From: Agrobacterium larrymoorei
GTDB lineage: Bacteria > Pseudomonadota > Alphaproteobacteria > Rhizobiales > Rhizobiaceae
Assembly: GCF_030819275.1 (NCBI RefSeq)
Contig: NZ_JAUTBL010000002.1
Coordinates: 1,428,501 to 1,492,500, forward strand
Reading direction: 5' to 3'
Length of the DNA stretch: 64,000 nucleotides
In this document: one piece after another, positions 55,801 to 64,000 of the stretch
Layout of the letters: the number at the start of each line of letters is the position of its first letter
How positions within the stretch are numbered: position 1 is the first letter of the stretch
Notes under the pieces: generated by a model
What the model was told of the DNA's origin: nothing
What the model saw: only the letters and a program-made list of their open reading frames with translations
Database searches by the model: none
Program-made: the position numbers and the translations under genes

Positions 55801-56793
55801 ATGGCAGGTATCGAGCACATCAAGGTAGAGGCCGACGAGGCCGGAATGCGTCTCGACCGCTGGTTCAAGATCCACTATCCGGGACTGGGGTTCGGCCAGC
55901 TGCAAAAGCTGATGCGATCCGGCCAGGTTCGTGTGGACGGCGGGCGGGTGAAGACCGACGCTCGCGTTCAACCGGGCCAGATGGTCCGGGTGCCGCCGCT
56001 CGATGTCGATGCCAAGGTCAAGAGCGGTCCGATCGGCTCCAAGGATTTGAAGCATTCGGAAGACGGCGATCTGCTCAAGCGCATGTTGCTGCATGAGGAC
56101 GACAAGGTTTTCGTCTTCAACAAGCCAGCCGGTATCGCGGTGCAGGGCGGGTCGGGTGTAAACCGCCACATCGACGGTCTTCTGGAAGCCTGGACGAACC
56201 AGAAGGGTGAAAAGCCTCGCCTCGTGCATCGCCTCGACCGCGATACGTCGGGCGTTCTTGTCGTTGCCCGCACGCGCGGCGCAGCGCAAAAACTGACCGC
56301 GGCTTTTCGCGAACGCGATACCAAGAAGACTTACTGGTCGCTGGTGAAGGGCGTGCCACGCAAACACCAGGACAAGATCTCGAGCTGGCTGGTCAAAGAG
56401 CAGACGCCGGATGGCGACCGCATGCGCATCGCCAAACATGGCGAAGAGGGTGCCGACCACGCAATCTCCTATTACCGGGTCATTGACACCGCCGCGCAGA
56501 ACCTCGCCTGGCTGGAGATGGAGCCCTATACCGGCCGCACCCATCAGCTGCGCGTCCACGCATTGCATATGGGTCATCCCATCATCGGCGATCCGAAATA
56601 CTACATCGATGATCCGAACTGGGATTTCCCGGGCGGCATCCAGAAGCGCCTGCACCTGCATGCGCGTCATATCGATATTCCCCATCCGTCAGGCGGGCGC
56701 CTCCGAGTCAGCGCGCCCTTGCCGCCCCATATGGTGCAGACCTGGAATCTTCTCGGACTCGACGTTGCCGACGGCGACAGGGACGATCAATGA
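55801..56793 (+). CDS. RluC/RluD family pseudouridine synthase
   Basis: A 330-aa enzyme: an S4 RNA-binding domain (about 10-80) and a catalytic domain with HRLDRDTSGVLVVAR, catalytic Asp146. It converts specific uridines in 23S rRNA to pseudouridine. RluC and RluD cannot be separated by eye. It overlaps the HAD gene by four bases (ATGA). Confidence 0.95.
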   Translation: MAGIEHIKVEADEAGMRLDRWFKIHYPGLGFGQLQKLMRSGQVRVDGGRVKTDARVQPGQMVRVPPLDVDAKVKSGPIGSKDLKHSEDGDLLKRMLLHEDDKVFVFNKPAGIAVQGGSGVNRHIDGLLEAWTNQKGEKPRLVHRLDRDTSGVLVVARTRGAAQKLTAAFRERDTKKTYWSLVKGVPRKHQDKISSWLVKEQTPDGDRMRIAKHGEEGADHAISYYRVIDTAAQNLAWLEMEPYTGRTHQLRVHALHMGHPIIGDPKYYIDDPNWDFPGGIQKRLHLHARHIDIPHPSGGRLRVSAPLPPHMVQTWNLLGLDVADGDRDDQ

Positions 56794-57446
56794 AGCTTGT
56801 TCTGTTCGATTGCGATGGGACGCTGGTCGATAGCGTCGGCCTTATCCATGAAGTCATGGCGCGCACTTTCGTGCATTTCGGATATCCGCGCCCTGATGTG
56901 TCGCTGACGAAGTCGATCATTGGCCTGACGCTCGACATCGCTATTGCCCGCATGCAAGGCAAGACGCATGTGGACGACGAAGCGACCGCCATGATGGCGC
57001 ATTATAAGGCGATCTTTGCCGAAACGCGCGCCGAGGCTGGCTTTCAGGAGCCAATCTTCGACGGCATCATGCCGATGATCGAAAAGCTTGCCAAGCGCGA
57101 GGAACTCTTGATGGGCGCGGTGACGGGCAAATCCCGCCGCGGCCTCAATTTGATCATGGATACACATGGTTTCCGCAAGCATTTCATCGTGTCGCGAACG
57201 GCCGATGATTGCCCCTCGAAACCCCATCCGGCGATGGTCAGCGAGTGCTGCCACGAGACTGGCATCGTTCCGGCCGATACGGTCGTCATCGGCGATGCGA
57301 TCTACGACATGCAGATGGCCAAAGCCGCCGGTGCAACGGCTATCGGTGTTGCCTGGGGTTACGCCTCCGTCGACGCGCTCTGGGCCGCAGGTGCGGATGC
57401 GATCGTCAACCATCCAAGCGAAATTCCCGGCCACATACCGGGCTGA
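56790..57446 (+). CDS. HAD family hydrolase (phosphoglycolate phosphatase-like)
   Basis: A 218-aa phosphatase with nucleophile motif FDCDGTLVDS (Asp7), motif II in AVTGKSRRG, and the motif IV aspartates in VIGDAIYDMQMAKAAG. The cap is the alpha-helical C1 type. The substrate is uncertain. It overlaps the pseudouridine synthase gene and is 12 bases before the ATP12 gene, so all three look like one operon. Confidence 0.93.
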   Translation: MKLVLFDCDGTLVDSVGLIHEVMARTFVHFGYPRPDVSLTKSIIGLTLDIAIARMQGKTHVDDEATAMMAHYKAIFAETRAEAGFQEPIFDGIMPMIEKLAKREELLMGAVTGKSRRGLNLIMDTHGFRKHFIVSRTADDCPSKPHPAMVSECCHETGIVPADTVVIGDAIYDMQMAKAAGATAIGVAWGYASVDALWAAGADAIVNHPSEIPGHIPG

Positions 57447-57458
57447 TAAGGACAGAAG

Positions 57459-58244
57459 ATGCGTGATTTGCTGAACGATCTTTCGGAGGGCTTGAGCCAT
57501 CCAGACCCGATCCGCCGGGCGCAAATCCAGATGCAGAAGCCGCTGCCCAAGCGCTTCTACAAGGACGTCACCGTTGAGGAGGCGGAGGACGGAACCTTTA
57601 CGATCCATCTCGATGGCAAAACCTTGCGCACACCTGCAAAAAATATGCTGTCTGTACCCACGAGAGCGCTCGCCGTTCTGATGCGCGACGAGTGGGATGC
57701 TCAGGCTGAGGTTATCGATCCATCGACCATGCCGATTTCACGCCATATCAATACGGCGATCGACGGCGTTGCCAATGATCCGCAGGCGGTGTTCGAAGAT
57801 ATCCTTCGCTTCTCCTCCAGCGATCTGCTGTGCTACCGTGCGGGCGAACCGGAGGCGCTGATCGAACGCCAGACCGAGCAGTGGGATCCGGTTATCGACT
57901 GGGCAGCGAACACGCTGGGCGCGCGCTTTATCCTGATCGAAGGTGTGATGCACCAGGAACAACCACGCGAGGCCGTCGCGGCCTTTGCTGTAACGCTGCG
58001 CAAATACGATACACCGATCGAGCTTGCGGCTCTCCACACCATGACCACGATCACCGGATCGGCGCTTCTTGCGCTCGCCTTGGCCGAAGGGGAGAAGTCT
58101 CTCGAAGAGGTCTGGGCACTCGCTCACCTCGACGAAGACTGGACTGCCGAACAGTGGGGCGAGGACGAAGAGGCGCAGCAGCGCCGCGCCGTGCGCTTTA
58201 CCGACATGCGCGCAGCCACCCGTGTTCTTGCTGCAGCGCGGTAA
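57459..58244 (+). CDS. ATP12 family chaperone
   Basis: A 261-aa protein of the ATP12 family (F1 ATPase alpha-subunit assembly): RFYKDVTVEEAEDGTFTIHLDGKTLRTPAK, and DPSTMPISRHINTAIDGV, with LLCYRAGEPEALIERQ. It helps assemble F1 of the ATP synthase. It is found mainly in alphaproteobacteria and mitochondria. No atp genes lie nearby. Confidence 0.94.
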   Translation: MRDLLNDLSEGLSHPDPIRRAQIQMQKPLPKRFYKDVTVEEAEDGTFTIHLDGKTLRTPAKNMLSVPTRALAVLMRDEWDAQAEVIDPSTMPISRHINTAIDGVANDPQAVFEDILRFSSSDLLCYRAGEPEALIERQTEQWDPVIDWAANTLGARFILIEGVMHQEQPREAVAAFAVTLRKYDTPIELAALHTMTTITGSALLALALAEGEKSLEEVWALAHLDEDWTAEQWGEDEEAQQRRAVRFTDMRAATRVLAAAR

Positions 58245-58327
58245 AGGTCGTCGGCGGGACTTAGAGCATTTTTAACCACGATGGATGATGATGCACCCCA
58301 AGGGTTACCTAAGGGGAGGCGTCTTTC

Positions 58328-58825
58328 TTGTATCGGCAACTGAAGCGTTTCGGCATGGTTTTGCTGGCGTCTCTTGCGCTCATGTCTTTCAGGCTTGGAC
58401 CTGAAACGGGCGAGCGAGACCGGCTGATCTATGACGTGCGGGGCGCTTTCGTTGCCGCCCGGCCGGACATATCGCCGGAGCTTATGCAGTCGATCCACTA
58501 TCAGGTCGCCAATGCCATCAACGATACGGTGAGAGTGCGTGCGCGCCCGCGAGTCGTGCTGACCATCCGCCTCGAATCCTATACCAAAGGCTCCTTGCTG
58601 CTTGGCCAACGAGCTTCGGTGAAGGCCGTGGTACGCGCTGCGGCGGTACAGACGGGCGAAGTCATCGCGGAGGCGAAATTTACCGTCACCGCAATCGGCC
58701 TCGACGCATCCACGATAGAGCGGGATCTGGCCTTCGGAGTCGCAGAGCGGGTAATATCCGAGTTCAAGTTGAACCGAACCGCGCCCTCGACGCTTGCGAC
58801 CGCTTTGTTTCCCGGAAGCCGGTAA
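58328..58825 (+). CDS. Secreted protein of unknown function, 165 aa
   Basis: A TTG at 58328 is the probable start, with a strong GGGGAGG site at 58313-58319, eight bases upstream. Residues 1-22 (YRQLKRFGMVLLASLALMSF) look like a signal peptide or anchor. The rest is alpha/beta mix with no known motif. The next gene is convergent. Confidence 0.7.
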   Translation: MYRQLKRFGMVLLASLALMSFRLGPETGERDRLIYDVRGAFVAARPDISPELMQSIHYQVANAINDTVRVRARPRVVLTIRLESYTKGSLLLGQRASVKAVVRAAAVQTGEVIAEAKFTVTAIGLDASTIERDLAFGVAERVISEFKLNRTAPSTLATALFPGSR

Positions 58826-58843
58826 GCCAACGCTCGAACGCCG

Positions 58844-60049
58844 TCATAGGCTGGCGCCAACAACCGGCAACTCGTTTCTTCTGATGGCAATCTCGGCAAG
58901 TAGGAGTGATGACAGTCCTGCTGCGAAGAATCCAATTGCCAAATACGTTGTGTTGCCACTGTAGAAGCCGCCAAAGACCACCGCAAAGACGGTGGCAACG
59001 AGGCTCGACCCGGACGCGATCAGAGAGGCGCCAAAGCCTGCAACGTTTCCAAGTGTCTGCATTGCCATGGCATTGAGATTGCCAAACAGGATACCGATCG
59101 CAAAGAAGGCGAGAAACAGCAGCGTCAAGAACGCCGCGAAGGGCAGGGTGATGCCTGCAACTAAGGTCGCGATCACCATCAATAGAGACACTGCCGTTAA
59201 ACCGATAAAACCGGCACGCGCCATCGTCACCGCGCCGAGGCGCTGGACCAGCCTCGCATTGATGAACGAAGCAAGGCCCATCGCGACAGCGAGAGCCGCG
59301 AAGTAGAGCGGGAAGGTCTCCGCCACGCCATAAGCCTCGAAGAAAAGATCCGCAGCCGTGCTGAGATAGAGGAGCTGTGCCCCGAAAACCAGTCCGGTGG
59401 CGACGATCAGCAGCGTCACCCGTGGGCTGGAGAGAATGCGAAATGCGTTCAGAAGCAGCAAACGCGGCCGAAATGGAATACGCCGTGCCACAGGCAGCGT
59501 TTCGGGATGCCGAGCAGCAACCCACGCGCCAAGCGCCACAGCGATGACAAAATAGGCGGCAAACACACTGCGCCAGCCGGATATCGCGATGAGCCCCTGC
59601 GCAAGAGCGGGGGCAAGCATAGGCACAAGGATAAACAGCGTGAACATGAAGGACATGACACGCGCCATCGCATCACCCTCGAACTGGTCACGGATCATGG
59701 CACGGGTCGCAATTTTCGGGCCTGAGACGCCCACGCCTTGCAGGAACCGGCCAATCAGCACCATTTCCAACGACTGGGCAAAGAGCGCGACGACTGTTCC
59801 CAGCAGATAGACGCAAAGCCCACCGACGAGCGCCTGCTTGCGCCCGAACGCATCCGAGAGAGGGCCGATGACGAGTTCGCCAAAAGCCATGCCGAAGATG
59901 AACAGCGAAATCACGTGATGCGTAGAGAGCGGTGGTGCCACTCCGAGTTCCAGTCCGATCTGCCTCAGCCCCGGCAGCAAAGCATCGATGCTGAGCGAGG
60001 TGAGGGAGGTCAGCAAGGCGTAGAGGATCAGGCGGCTGCAGAATGTCAT
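58844..60049 (-). CDS. Bcr/CflA family drug resistance efflux transporter
   Basis: A 401-aa MFS protein with twelve helices: SIDALLPGLRQIG, GPLSDAFGRKQALVGG (loop 2-3 motif) and QGVGVSGPKIATRAMIRDQFEG, typical of the Bcr/CflA group of drug efflux pumps. The start is ATG at 60049, and a GTG at 60097 is also in frame. It follows the alpha/beta hydrolase gene by 91 bases in the same direction. Confidence 0.93.
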   Translation of the reverse strand: MTFCSRLILYALLTSLTSLSIDALLPGLRQIGLELGVAPPLSTHHVISLFIFGMAFGELVIGPLSDAFGRKQALVGGLCVYLLGTVVALFAQSLEMVLIGRFLQGVGVSGPKIATRAMIRDQFEGDAMARVMSFMFTLFILVPMLAPALAQGLIAISGWRSVFAAYFVIAVALGAWVAARHPETLPVARRIPFRPRLLLLNAFRILSSPRVTLLIVATGLVFGAQLLYLSTAADLFFEAYGVAETFPLYFAALAVAMGLASFINARLVQRLGAVTMARAGFIGLTAVSLLMVIATLVAGITLPFAAFLTLLFLAFFAIGILFGNLNAMAMQTLGNVAGFGASLIASGSSLVATVFAVVFGGFYSGNTTYLAIGFFAAGLSSLLLAEIAIRRNELPVVGASL

Positions 60050-60140
60050 GGATCTGAAACGGATTGACCTCAGGAGTTGGATGGCACCATAGCCCACTGA
60101 AGGTTGGGAACAAGATCGTTGATGCCTTTACCGCACAGGT

Positions 60141-60968
60141 TCAGCGCTTGGAATCCATCCAATCGATGATCGAGTTGGTCACACTGTCTTCTATGCCGTA
60201 ATAGCCATGTGGCGTGAGTGAGCCGCAATCATCGGATGATCTTGTTTTTCCACCGCTTACTTTCAACACTGTGACGTTCGCCCCCGCATGAAATGCATCC
60301 GCGATCTTTTGGGCTGCAGTCGGAGGAGCGACGAAGCATTTGTCATCGGCATTGGCGACGATAAGGGCAGGGACGTCGATTTTATCGAGACCCGCATCGA
60401 AGACTGTTTCGCCGCTTCCACCCTTGACGGAAACGGATTCGCTTAGGACCACACCGGCGATGGAGCCGGGCTTCGCATGCGCCGCACCATTCGCCGCCGC
60501 AATCGCGCCCTGGCTCGTTCCCAAAAGAAAGATCGGTTTGCCGTCGCGCTTATTCGCGAAAGCGACGATGCGATCGATGACATTCGCATATGAGGGCGCG
60601 CTTCTCATGCCGCGCAAATTTGCGTGGTCAATCGTATCCGGGACGATGGTTGCATAACCGCATGCTGACCAGATGGGCTCACTCCGCAAAACATAGTTTT
60701 TGTCGTGGCGCACCGACGCATAACGCTTGACACCCACATCCCCAGCACCGCCAGGAAACAGGATGACCGTGCCAAACCGGATACTCGGATCGGCAATCAG
60801 GAGCCTTTGTCGCTGCCCATCGTCAAGCGCTATATCCTCGACGGTTCTTGCCGCCGGACCGGCATTGGCGGGCAGGACCTCGCAAGCCCAGCTGGCGGTC
60901 TGATAGGTGAAGAGGAATATAACCGACAGAAGATAGGCCGATTGCATTTTTCGCAAACTCAGAGGCAT
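60141..60968 (-). CDS. Secreted alpha/beta hydrolase-like protein
   Basis: A 275-aa protein from ATG 60968 with GAGAG eight bases upstream. A signal peptide covers about 1-29 (KMQSAYLLSVIFLFTYQTASWA). The body has an FPGGAGD oxyanion-like strand, the nucleophile elbow LLGTSQGA (GxSxG) near 160, NADDKCFVAP for the acid, and LTPHGYYG for the histidine. The substrate is unknown. It may form a pair with the downstream efflux gene. Confidence 0.85.
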   Translation of the reverse strand: MPLSLRKMQSAYLLSVIFLFTYQTASWACEVLPANAGPAARTVEDIALDDGQRQRLLIADPSIRFGTVILFPGGAGDVGVKRYASVRHDKNYVLRSEPIWSACGYATIVPDTIDHANLRGMRSAPSYANVIDRIVAFANKRDGKPIFLLGTSQGAIAAANGAAHAKPGSIAGVVLSESVSVKGGSGETVFDAGLDKIDVPALIVANADDKCFVAPPTAAQKIADAFHAGANVTVLKVSGGKTRSSDDCGSLTPHGYYGIEDSVTNSIIDWMDSKR

Positions 60969-61220
60969 TGTGGCACTCTCACAAATAGGCGCGACAACTT
61001 GCATGACTGCGCAGGTTTCATCAAGGCGCCAGCCATGTGAAAGCCACCGGACAAACGCGCACCTCTGACGGCACATGGTCAAAGTGCGGAGGCAGTATGC
61101 TGAACCGTCTGGCGTTCGTCGAGCCGATCTTGAGAGAATGCGGAGCTGCTCGCTCTGCACCGACTTGGAAATGCAGCAAGGGTTCCTAGATAAGTCTGAC
61201 CCCTGAAAGAGGAGCATCAG

Positions 61221-62237
61221 ATGACTTCTGCACGCCGCATCGTTCTTGCAAGCAGGCCCGTTGGCCAACCAGGACCTGAGAATTTCCGCGTCGAGGAGTT
61301 CGAACTGCCGGAGGCAGGAGAGGGCGACGTCACCCTTAAGGCTCTCTATCTCTCGCTCGACCCTTACATGCGTGGTCGCATGAGCGACGCGAAATCCTAT
61401 GCAGCACCCGTGCCCGTGGGCGGTGTCATGGAGGGAGAGGCGATCTCAGAGGTCGTGAAATCCAGACATAACGATTTTTCACCTGGCGATATCGTGCGCG
61501 GCAGAACAGGCTGGAGCAGCCATGCCGTTGTCAACGGCGACCAACTTCGCCATGTCGAAACCCACGGCGCGCCGATCACAACTTCGCTCGGCTCGCTCGG
61601 CATGCCGGGATTTACCGCATGGGCGGGACTGAAATTTATCGGCCAGCCGAAAGCAGGGGAAACGGTAGTCGTCGCCGCAGCGTCGGGACCGGTCGGCTCG
61701 ATGGTCGGCCAGCTTGCAAAACTTGCCGGCGCCCACGCCGTTGGTATTGCTGGCGGCAAGGAAAAATGCGCGTATGTCAAGAATGAACTCGGGTTCGACG
61801 CCGTGGTCGACCACCGATCGGACAGCTTTGCAACGGACCTTCAGGCCGCTTGCCCCAAAGGCATTGATGTCTATTTCGAGAATGTAGGCGGTCATGTCTG
61901 GGACGGCGTACTGCCGCTCCTCAACCAGTTCGCGCGCGTGCCGGTCTGCGGGCTGGTCGCGCATTACAATGGCGCCGGCATTGGTGACAAGGATCGCCTC
62001 CCAGCCACAATGTCGACGATCCTTCGCCAGAGCGTTCTTGTGCGGGGCTTCATCCAGATCGAATTCGCCAAAGACCATTTCAATGATTTTCTAGCCGAGA
62101 TCGGTCCTCGTCTCGCAGCTGGCGAAATCCATTACCGCGAAGACATCGTCGATGGTCTCGAGAAGGCACCCGAAGCTTTTACCGCGATGCTTTCCGGCGG
62201 CAATTTCGGCAAGCTGCTCGTCAAGATCGCGGAATGA
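61221..62237 (+). CDS. Zinc-independent NADP-dependent oxidoreductase (MDR family)
   Basis: A 338-aa protein of the medium-chain dehydrogenase/reductase superfamily, similar to CurA/YncB-type alkenal reductases: LYLSLDPYMRGRMSD, VAAASGPVGSMVGQLAKLAG (NADP) and GIDVYFENVGG. No zinc ligands. A good site AGAGGAGC precedes the ATG. It is divergent from the hydrolase gene. Confidence 0.94.
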   Translation: MTSARRIVLASRPVGQPGPENFRVEEFELPEAGEGDVTLKALYLSLDPYMRGRMSDAKSYAAPVPVGGVMEGEAISEVVKSRHNDFSPGDIVRGRTGWSSHAVVNGDQLRHVETHGAPITTSLGSLGMPGFTAWAGLKFIGQPKAGETVVVAAASGPVGSMVGQLAKLAGAHAVGIAGGKEKCAYVKNELGFDAVVDHRSDSFATDLQAACPKGIDVYFENVGGHVWDGVLPLLNQFARVPVCGLVAHYNGAGIGDKDRLPATMSTILRQSVLVRGFIQIEFAKDHFNDFLAEIGPRLAAGEIHYREDIVDGLEKAPEAFTAMLSGGNFGKLLVKIAE

Positions 62238-62377
62238 TGGCCCTGTCGTGGCACCGATCACCTGAGCCCGCGGCGCCAGAGAACCCTCGGCCTGACACAG
62301 AGGTGGGCCTCGCAAGAGATCACTATTTGCTTGCGCAGGCCTTCGGGATCATGTGACAAGACTCCCGTGGACCAGAC

Positions 62378-63412
62378 ATGAAGCACCTCCGGAATCGTCA
62401 GGATAGTTTGCCAGCAAAGCGGTTGAAGGTCGGATTCGTTCTGGCCAAATCCTTTACGCTGTCGCCATTTGCGCTGTTCATCGATACGCTGCGGCTGGCC
62501 AGCGACGAGACCGATCATTCCGGCCGAGTCTTTGCCGACTGGCATGTTCTGGGCAGCACCAGACATCTCATCACCTCAAGCTGCGGTGTCCAGATCGCGC
62601 CGACAAGCGATTTCATCGACCCTTCCAACTTTGATTACATCGTCGTGGTGGGCGGCCTCTTGCGCGTGCCGGAACCCGTCGATCACGCCACCATGACCTT
62701 CCTGAAATCTGCTGCCGCCAAGGGCGTGAGGATGATCGGCGTATGCACCGGCTCCTTCATCCTCGCGGAAGCAGGGCTGCTTGACGGCCACGAAGTCTGC
62801 GTCAGCTGGCTTCACTACCAGGCATTCCAGGAGCACTTCCCGCATCTCGTCGTGCGGCCCGATCGCCTGTTCCATCTTGAGGGCCGGAGAGGATCTTGCG
62901 CCGGCGGCAGCAGTTCCGCGGATCTGGCAAACGTCATCGTCGAGCGTCACATCGGCCGAGATGCTGCCCGCAATGCATTGGAGGTTCTCCAGATGGAAAG
63001 GGTGCGAAGCTCGAATGCGCCGCAATCCCGTCAGCCTTTGAAGATGCAAGTCAAGGAGCCGCGTGTTCTCGCCTCGCTGATCACGATGGAGCAGCACCTA
63101 TCGGGCGACATCAACACCGAGAAGCTTGCTAAATCCGTTGGTCTTTCCCGCAGACAATTGGAACGTCTCTTCGAGATAACAATCGGCATGCCACCTGCAT
63201 CAGCATATCGCCAACTGCGCCTCGAGCGGGCCTTCGAGCTTTTGACAAATACGGACCGCGAGATCACCGAGGTCGCCTTCGACGTCGGATACGTCAATCC
63301 CTCGCATTTCACAAAGTCGTTCAAGCTGGCGTTTGGCGAAACGCCTTCAAGCGCCAGGGCGAGGCGAGGGGCAGAAAGCAAGGGGCAGGGTGAGGCAAGC
63401 GAAATAAGCTAG
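62378..63412 (+). CDS. GlxA-type AraC family transcriptional regulator
   Basis: A 344-aa regulator with a DJ-1/PfpI-like N-terminal domain (GVCTGSFILAEAG, with the cysteine of the nucleophile elbow) and an AraC HTH domain (about 240-330: NTEKLAKSVGLSRRQLERLF, ITEVAFDVGYVNPSHFTKSF). Members control amine or amino acid catabolism; the effector is unknown here. It precedes a peroxiredoxin gene by 54 bases. Confidence 0.94.
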   Translation: MKHLRNRQDSLPAKRLKVGFVLAKSFTLSPFALFIDTLRLASDETDHSGRVFADWHVLGSTRHLITSSCGVQIAPTSDFIDPSNFDYIVVVGGLLRVPEPVDHATMTFLKSAAAKGVRMIGVCTGSFILAEAGLLDGHEVCVSWLHYQAFQEHFPHLVVRPDRLFHLEGRRGSCAGGSSSADLANVIVERHIGRDAARNALEVLQMERVRSSNAPQSRQPLKMQVKEPRVLASLITMEQHLSGDINTEKLAKSVGLSRRQLERLFEITIGMPPASAYRQLRLERAFELLTNTDREITEVAFDVGYVNPSHFTKSFKLAFGETPSSARARRGAESKGQGEASEIS

Positions 63413-63466
63413 GCTGAACATTCACACTCCCCAGTGTCTCAAGGGAAGAAAAGCGAAGAGGCTGAG

Positions 63467-64000
63467 ATGACTGAATTCGGGAATGTTGGTCCGCTGGGGA
63501 TTGGAGATGATGAAGGCGTAGCTCAACGTTTGCTTGGCACGGACGTCCCGGGCATTCAACTAAAAGCAACGGATGGAACGTCTGTCGATCTACGAGGTGC
63601 GGGGCTGTCTGTGATCTACGCTTACCCAAGAACAAGTGCTCCTGGCGTCGAGGCAATTGCAGGATGGGATGCAATTCCCGGGGCAAGAGGATGCACGCCA
63701 CAATCTTGCGCTTTCCGCGACCATTTCGCGGAATTGAGAGAACTCGGAGCGAGCCGTCTGTTTGGCCTATCAACGCAGACGACAGAATATCAACGCGAGG
63801 CCGCAGAGCGGCTTCACTTGCCGTTTCAACTACTTTCTGACCAGTCACTTCTTCTCACGTCAGCTCTTGGTCTACCAACATTCCAAGCCGGAGGCATGAC
63901 TTTACTGAGAAGGCTCACAATGATCATTAGGTCCGGCACTATCGAACACGTCTTCTATCCCGTGCATCCGCCAGAGAGAAGCGCAGATGCGGTGGCATCC
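63467..64000 (+). CDS. Peroxiredoxin (AhpC/TSA-like), runs off the window end
   Basis: An open frame of 178 codons with no stop before the window end, starting at ATG 63467. The active-site motif GARGCTPQSCAFRDHF carries two cysteines, as in the atypical peroxiredoxins of this group, and a YPRTSAPGV segment comes just before it. It reduces peroxides, probably with glutaredoxin or thioredoxin. It lies 54 bases after the GlxA-type regulator. The C-terminus is outside the window. Confidence 0.88.
   Translation, partial: MTEFGNVGPLGIGDDEGVAQRLLGTDVPGIQLKATDGTSVDLRGAGLSVIYAYPRTSAPGVEAIAGWDAIPGARGCTPQSCAFRDHFAELRELGASRLFGLSTQTTEYQREAAERLHLPFQLLSDQSLLLTSALGLPTFQAGGMTLLRRLTMIIRSGTIEHVFYPVHPPERSADAVAS

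Noticed and set aside
1..64000. tRNA, rRNA, CRISPR, insertion sequence, integrase or phage genes
   Set aside because: None seen on either strand: no tRNA T-loop context, no regularly spaced repeats and no transposase, integrase or capsid motifs.

Overview
This 64 kb window reads as chromosomal DNA of an alphaproteobacterium of the Rhizobiales, most likely Rhizobiaceae (Agrobacterium/Rhizobium group). The basis is gene order and family content, not a database match: dusB(nifR3)-ntrB-ntrC-ntrY-ntrX-trkA-hfq-hflX, a fused ispDF, a cysG-DUF2849-cysI-DUF934 block, an ATP12-type chaperone, and DUF1489, DUF2336 and BTLCP proteins. Base composition is moderately GC-rich and even, and genes are dense. 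I saw no rRNA, tRNA, CRISPR array, transposase, integrase or phage gene, so this looks like core chromosome and not an island.

Layout. 1-5.0 kb: a 33-residue membrane micro-ORF, sdaA, a DUF1489 gene, a periplasmic BTLCP cysteine protease and a two-PilZ protein, with an approximately 0.6 kb gene-free gap. 5.0-12.9 kb: rhomboid protease, CBS protein, patatin lipase, hisI-folE, an Fe-S scaffold, yidD, thrS and a large secreted protein of unknown function. 13-25.2 kb: two flavoenzymes, a DUF2336 protein, transporters (AI-2E family, ABC exporter, EamA), an AraC regulator, two tandem P-loop nucleotide-kinase-like genes, a RatA/COQ10 protein, a CinA C-terminal domain protein and ispDF. 25.5-36.2 kb: the nitrogen regulatory cluster, trkA, hfq and hflX. 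36.4-44.4 kb: a diguanylate cyclase, mazG, a nucleoside deaminase, and the sulfate-assimilation block with a ferredoxin/flavodoxin-NADP reductase. 44.4-52.3 kb: an MFS transporter, a secreted protein, a second diguanylate cyclase, and gcvT-gcvH-gcvP behind a tandem glycine riboswitch. 52.4-54.7 kb: a small periplasmic copper-handling module (DUF2946, a YcnI-PCuAC fusion, a cupredoxin). 54.9-64 kb: crcB, an RluC-type pseudouridine synthase, a HAD phosphatase, an ATP12 chaperone, a Bcr/CflA efflux pump, an alpha/beta hydrolase, a zinc-independent oxidoreductase, a GlxA-type regulator and a peroxiredoxin that runs off the window.

How the genes work together. NtrBC and NtrYX control nitrogen assimilation and are co-transcribed or closely coupled with a tRNA-modifying enzyme. 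The cys block makes siroheme and reduces sulfite. The gcv operon breaks down glycine and is switched on by glycine through its leader RNA. Two diguanylate cyclases, a PilZ receptor and a LapG-like protease suggest c-di-GMP signalling, but I see no direct link between them.

Most of the window is ordinary. The items most worth a second look are the copper module with its YcnI-PCuAC fusion, the tandem kinase-like pair, a probable AUU start codon for hflX, a 14-bp perfect palindrome in front of ntrY, an NtrX without the GAFTGA loop, and several TTG starts that change gene ends (gcvT, the deaminase, the 58.3 kb protein).
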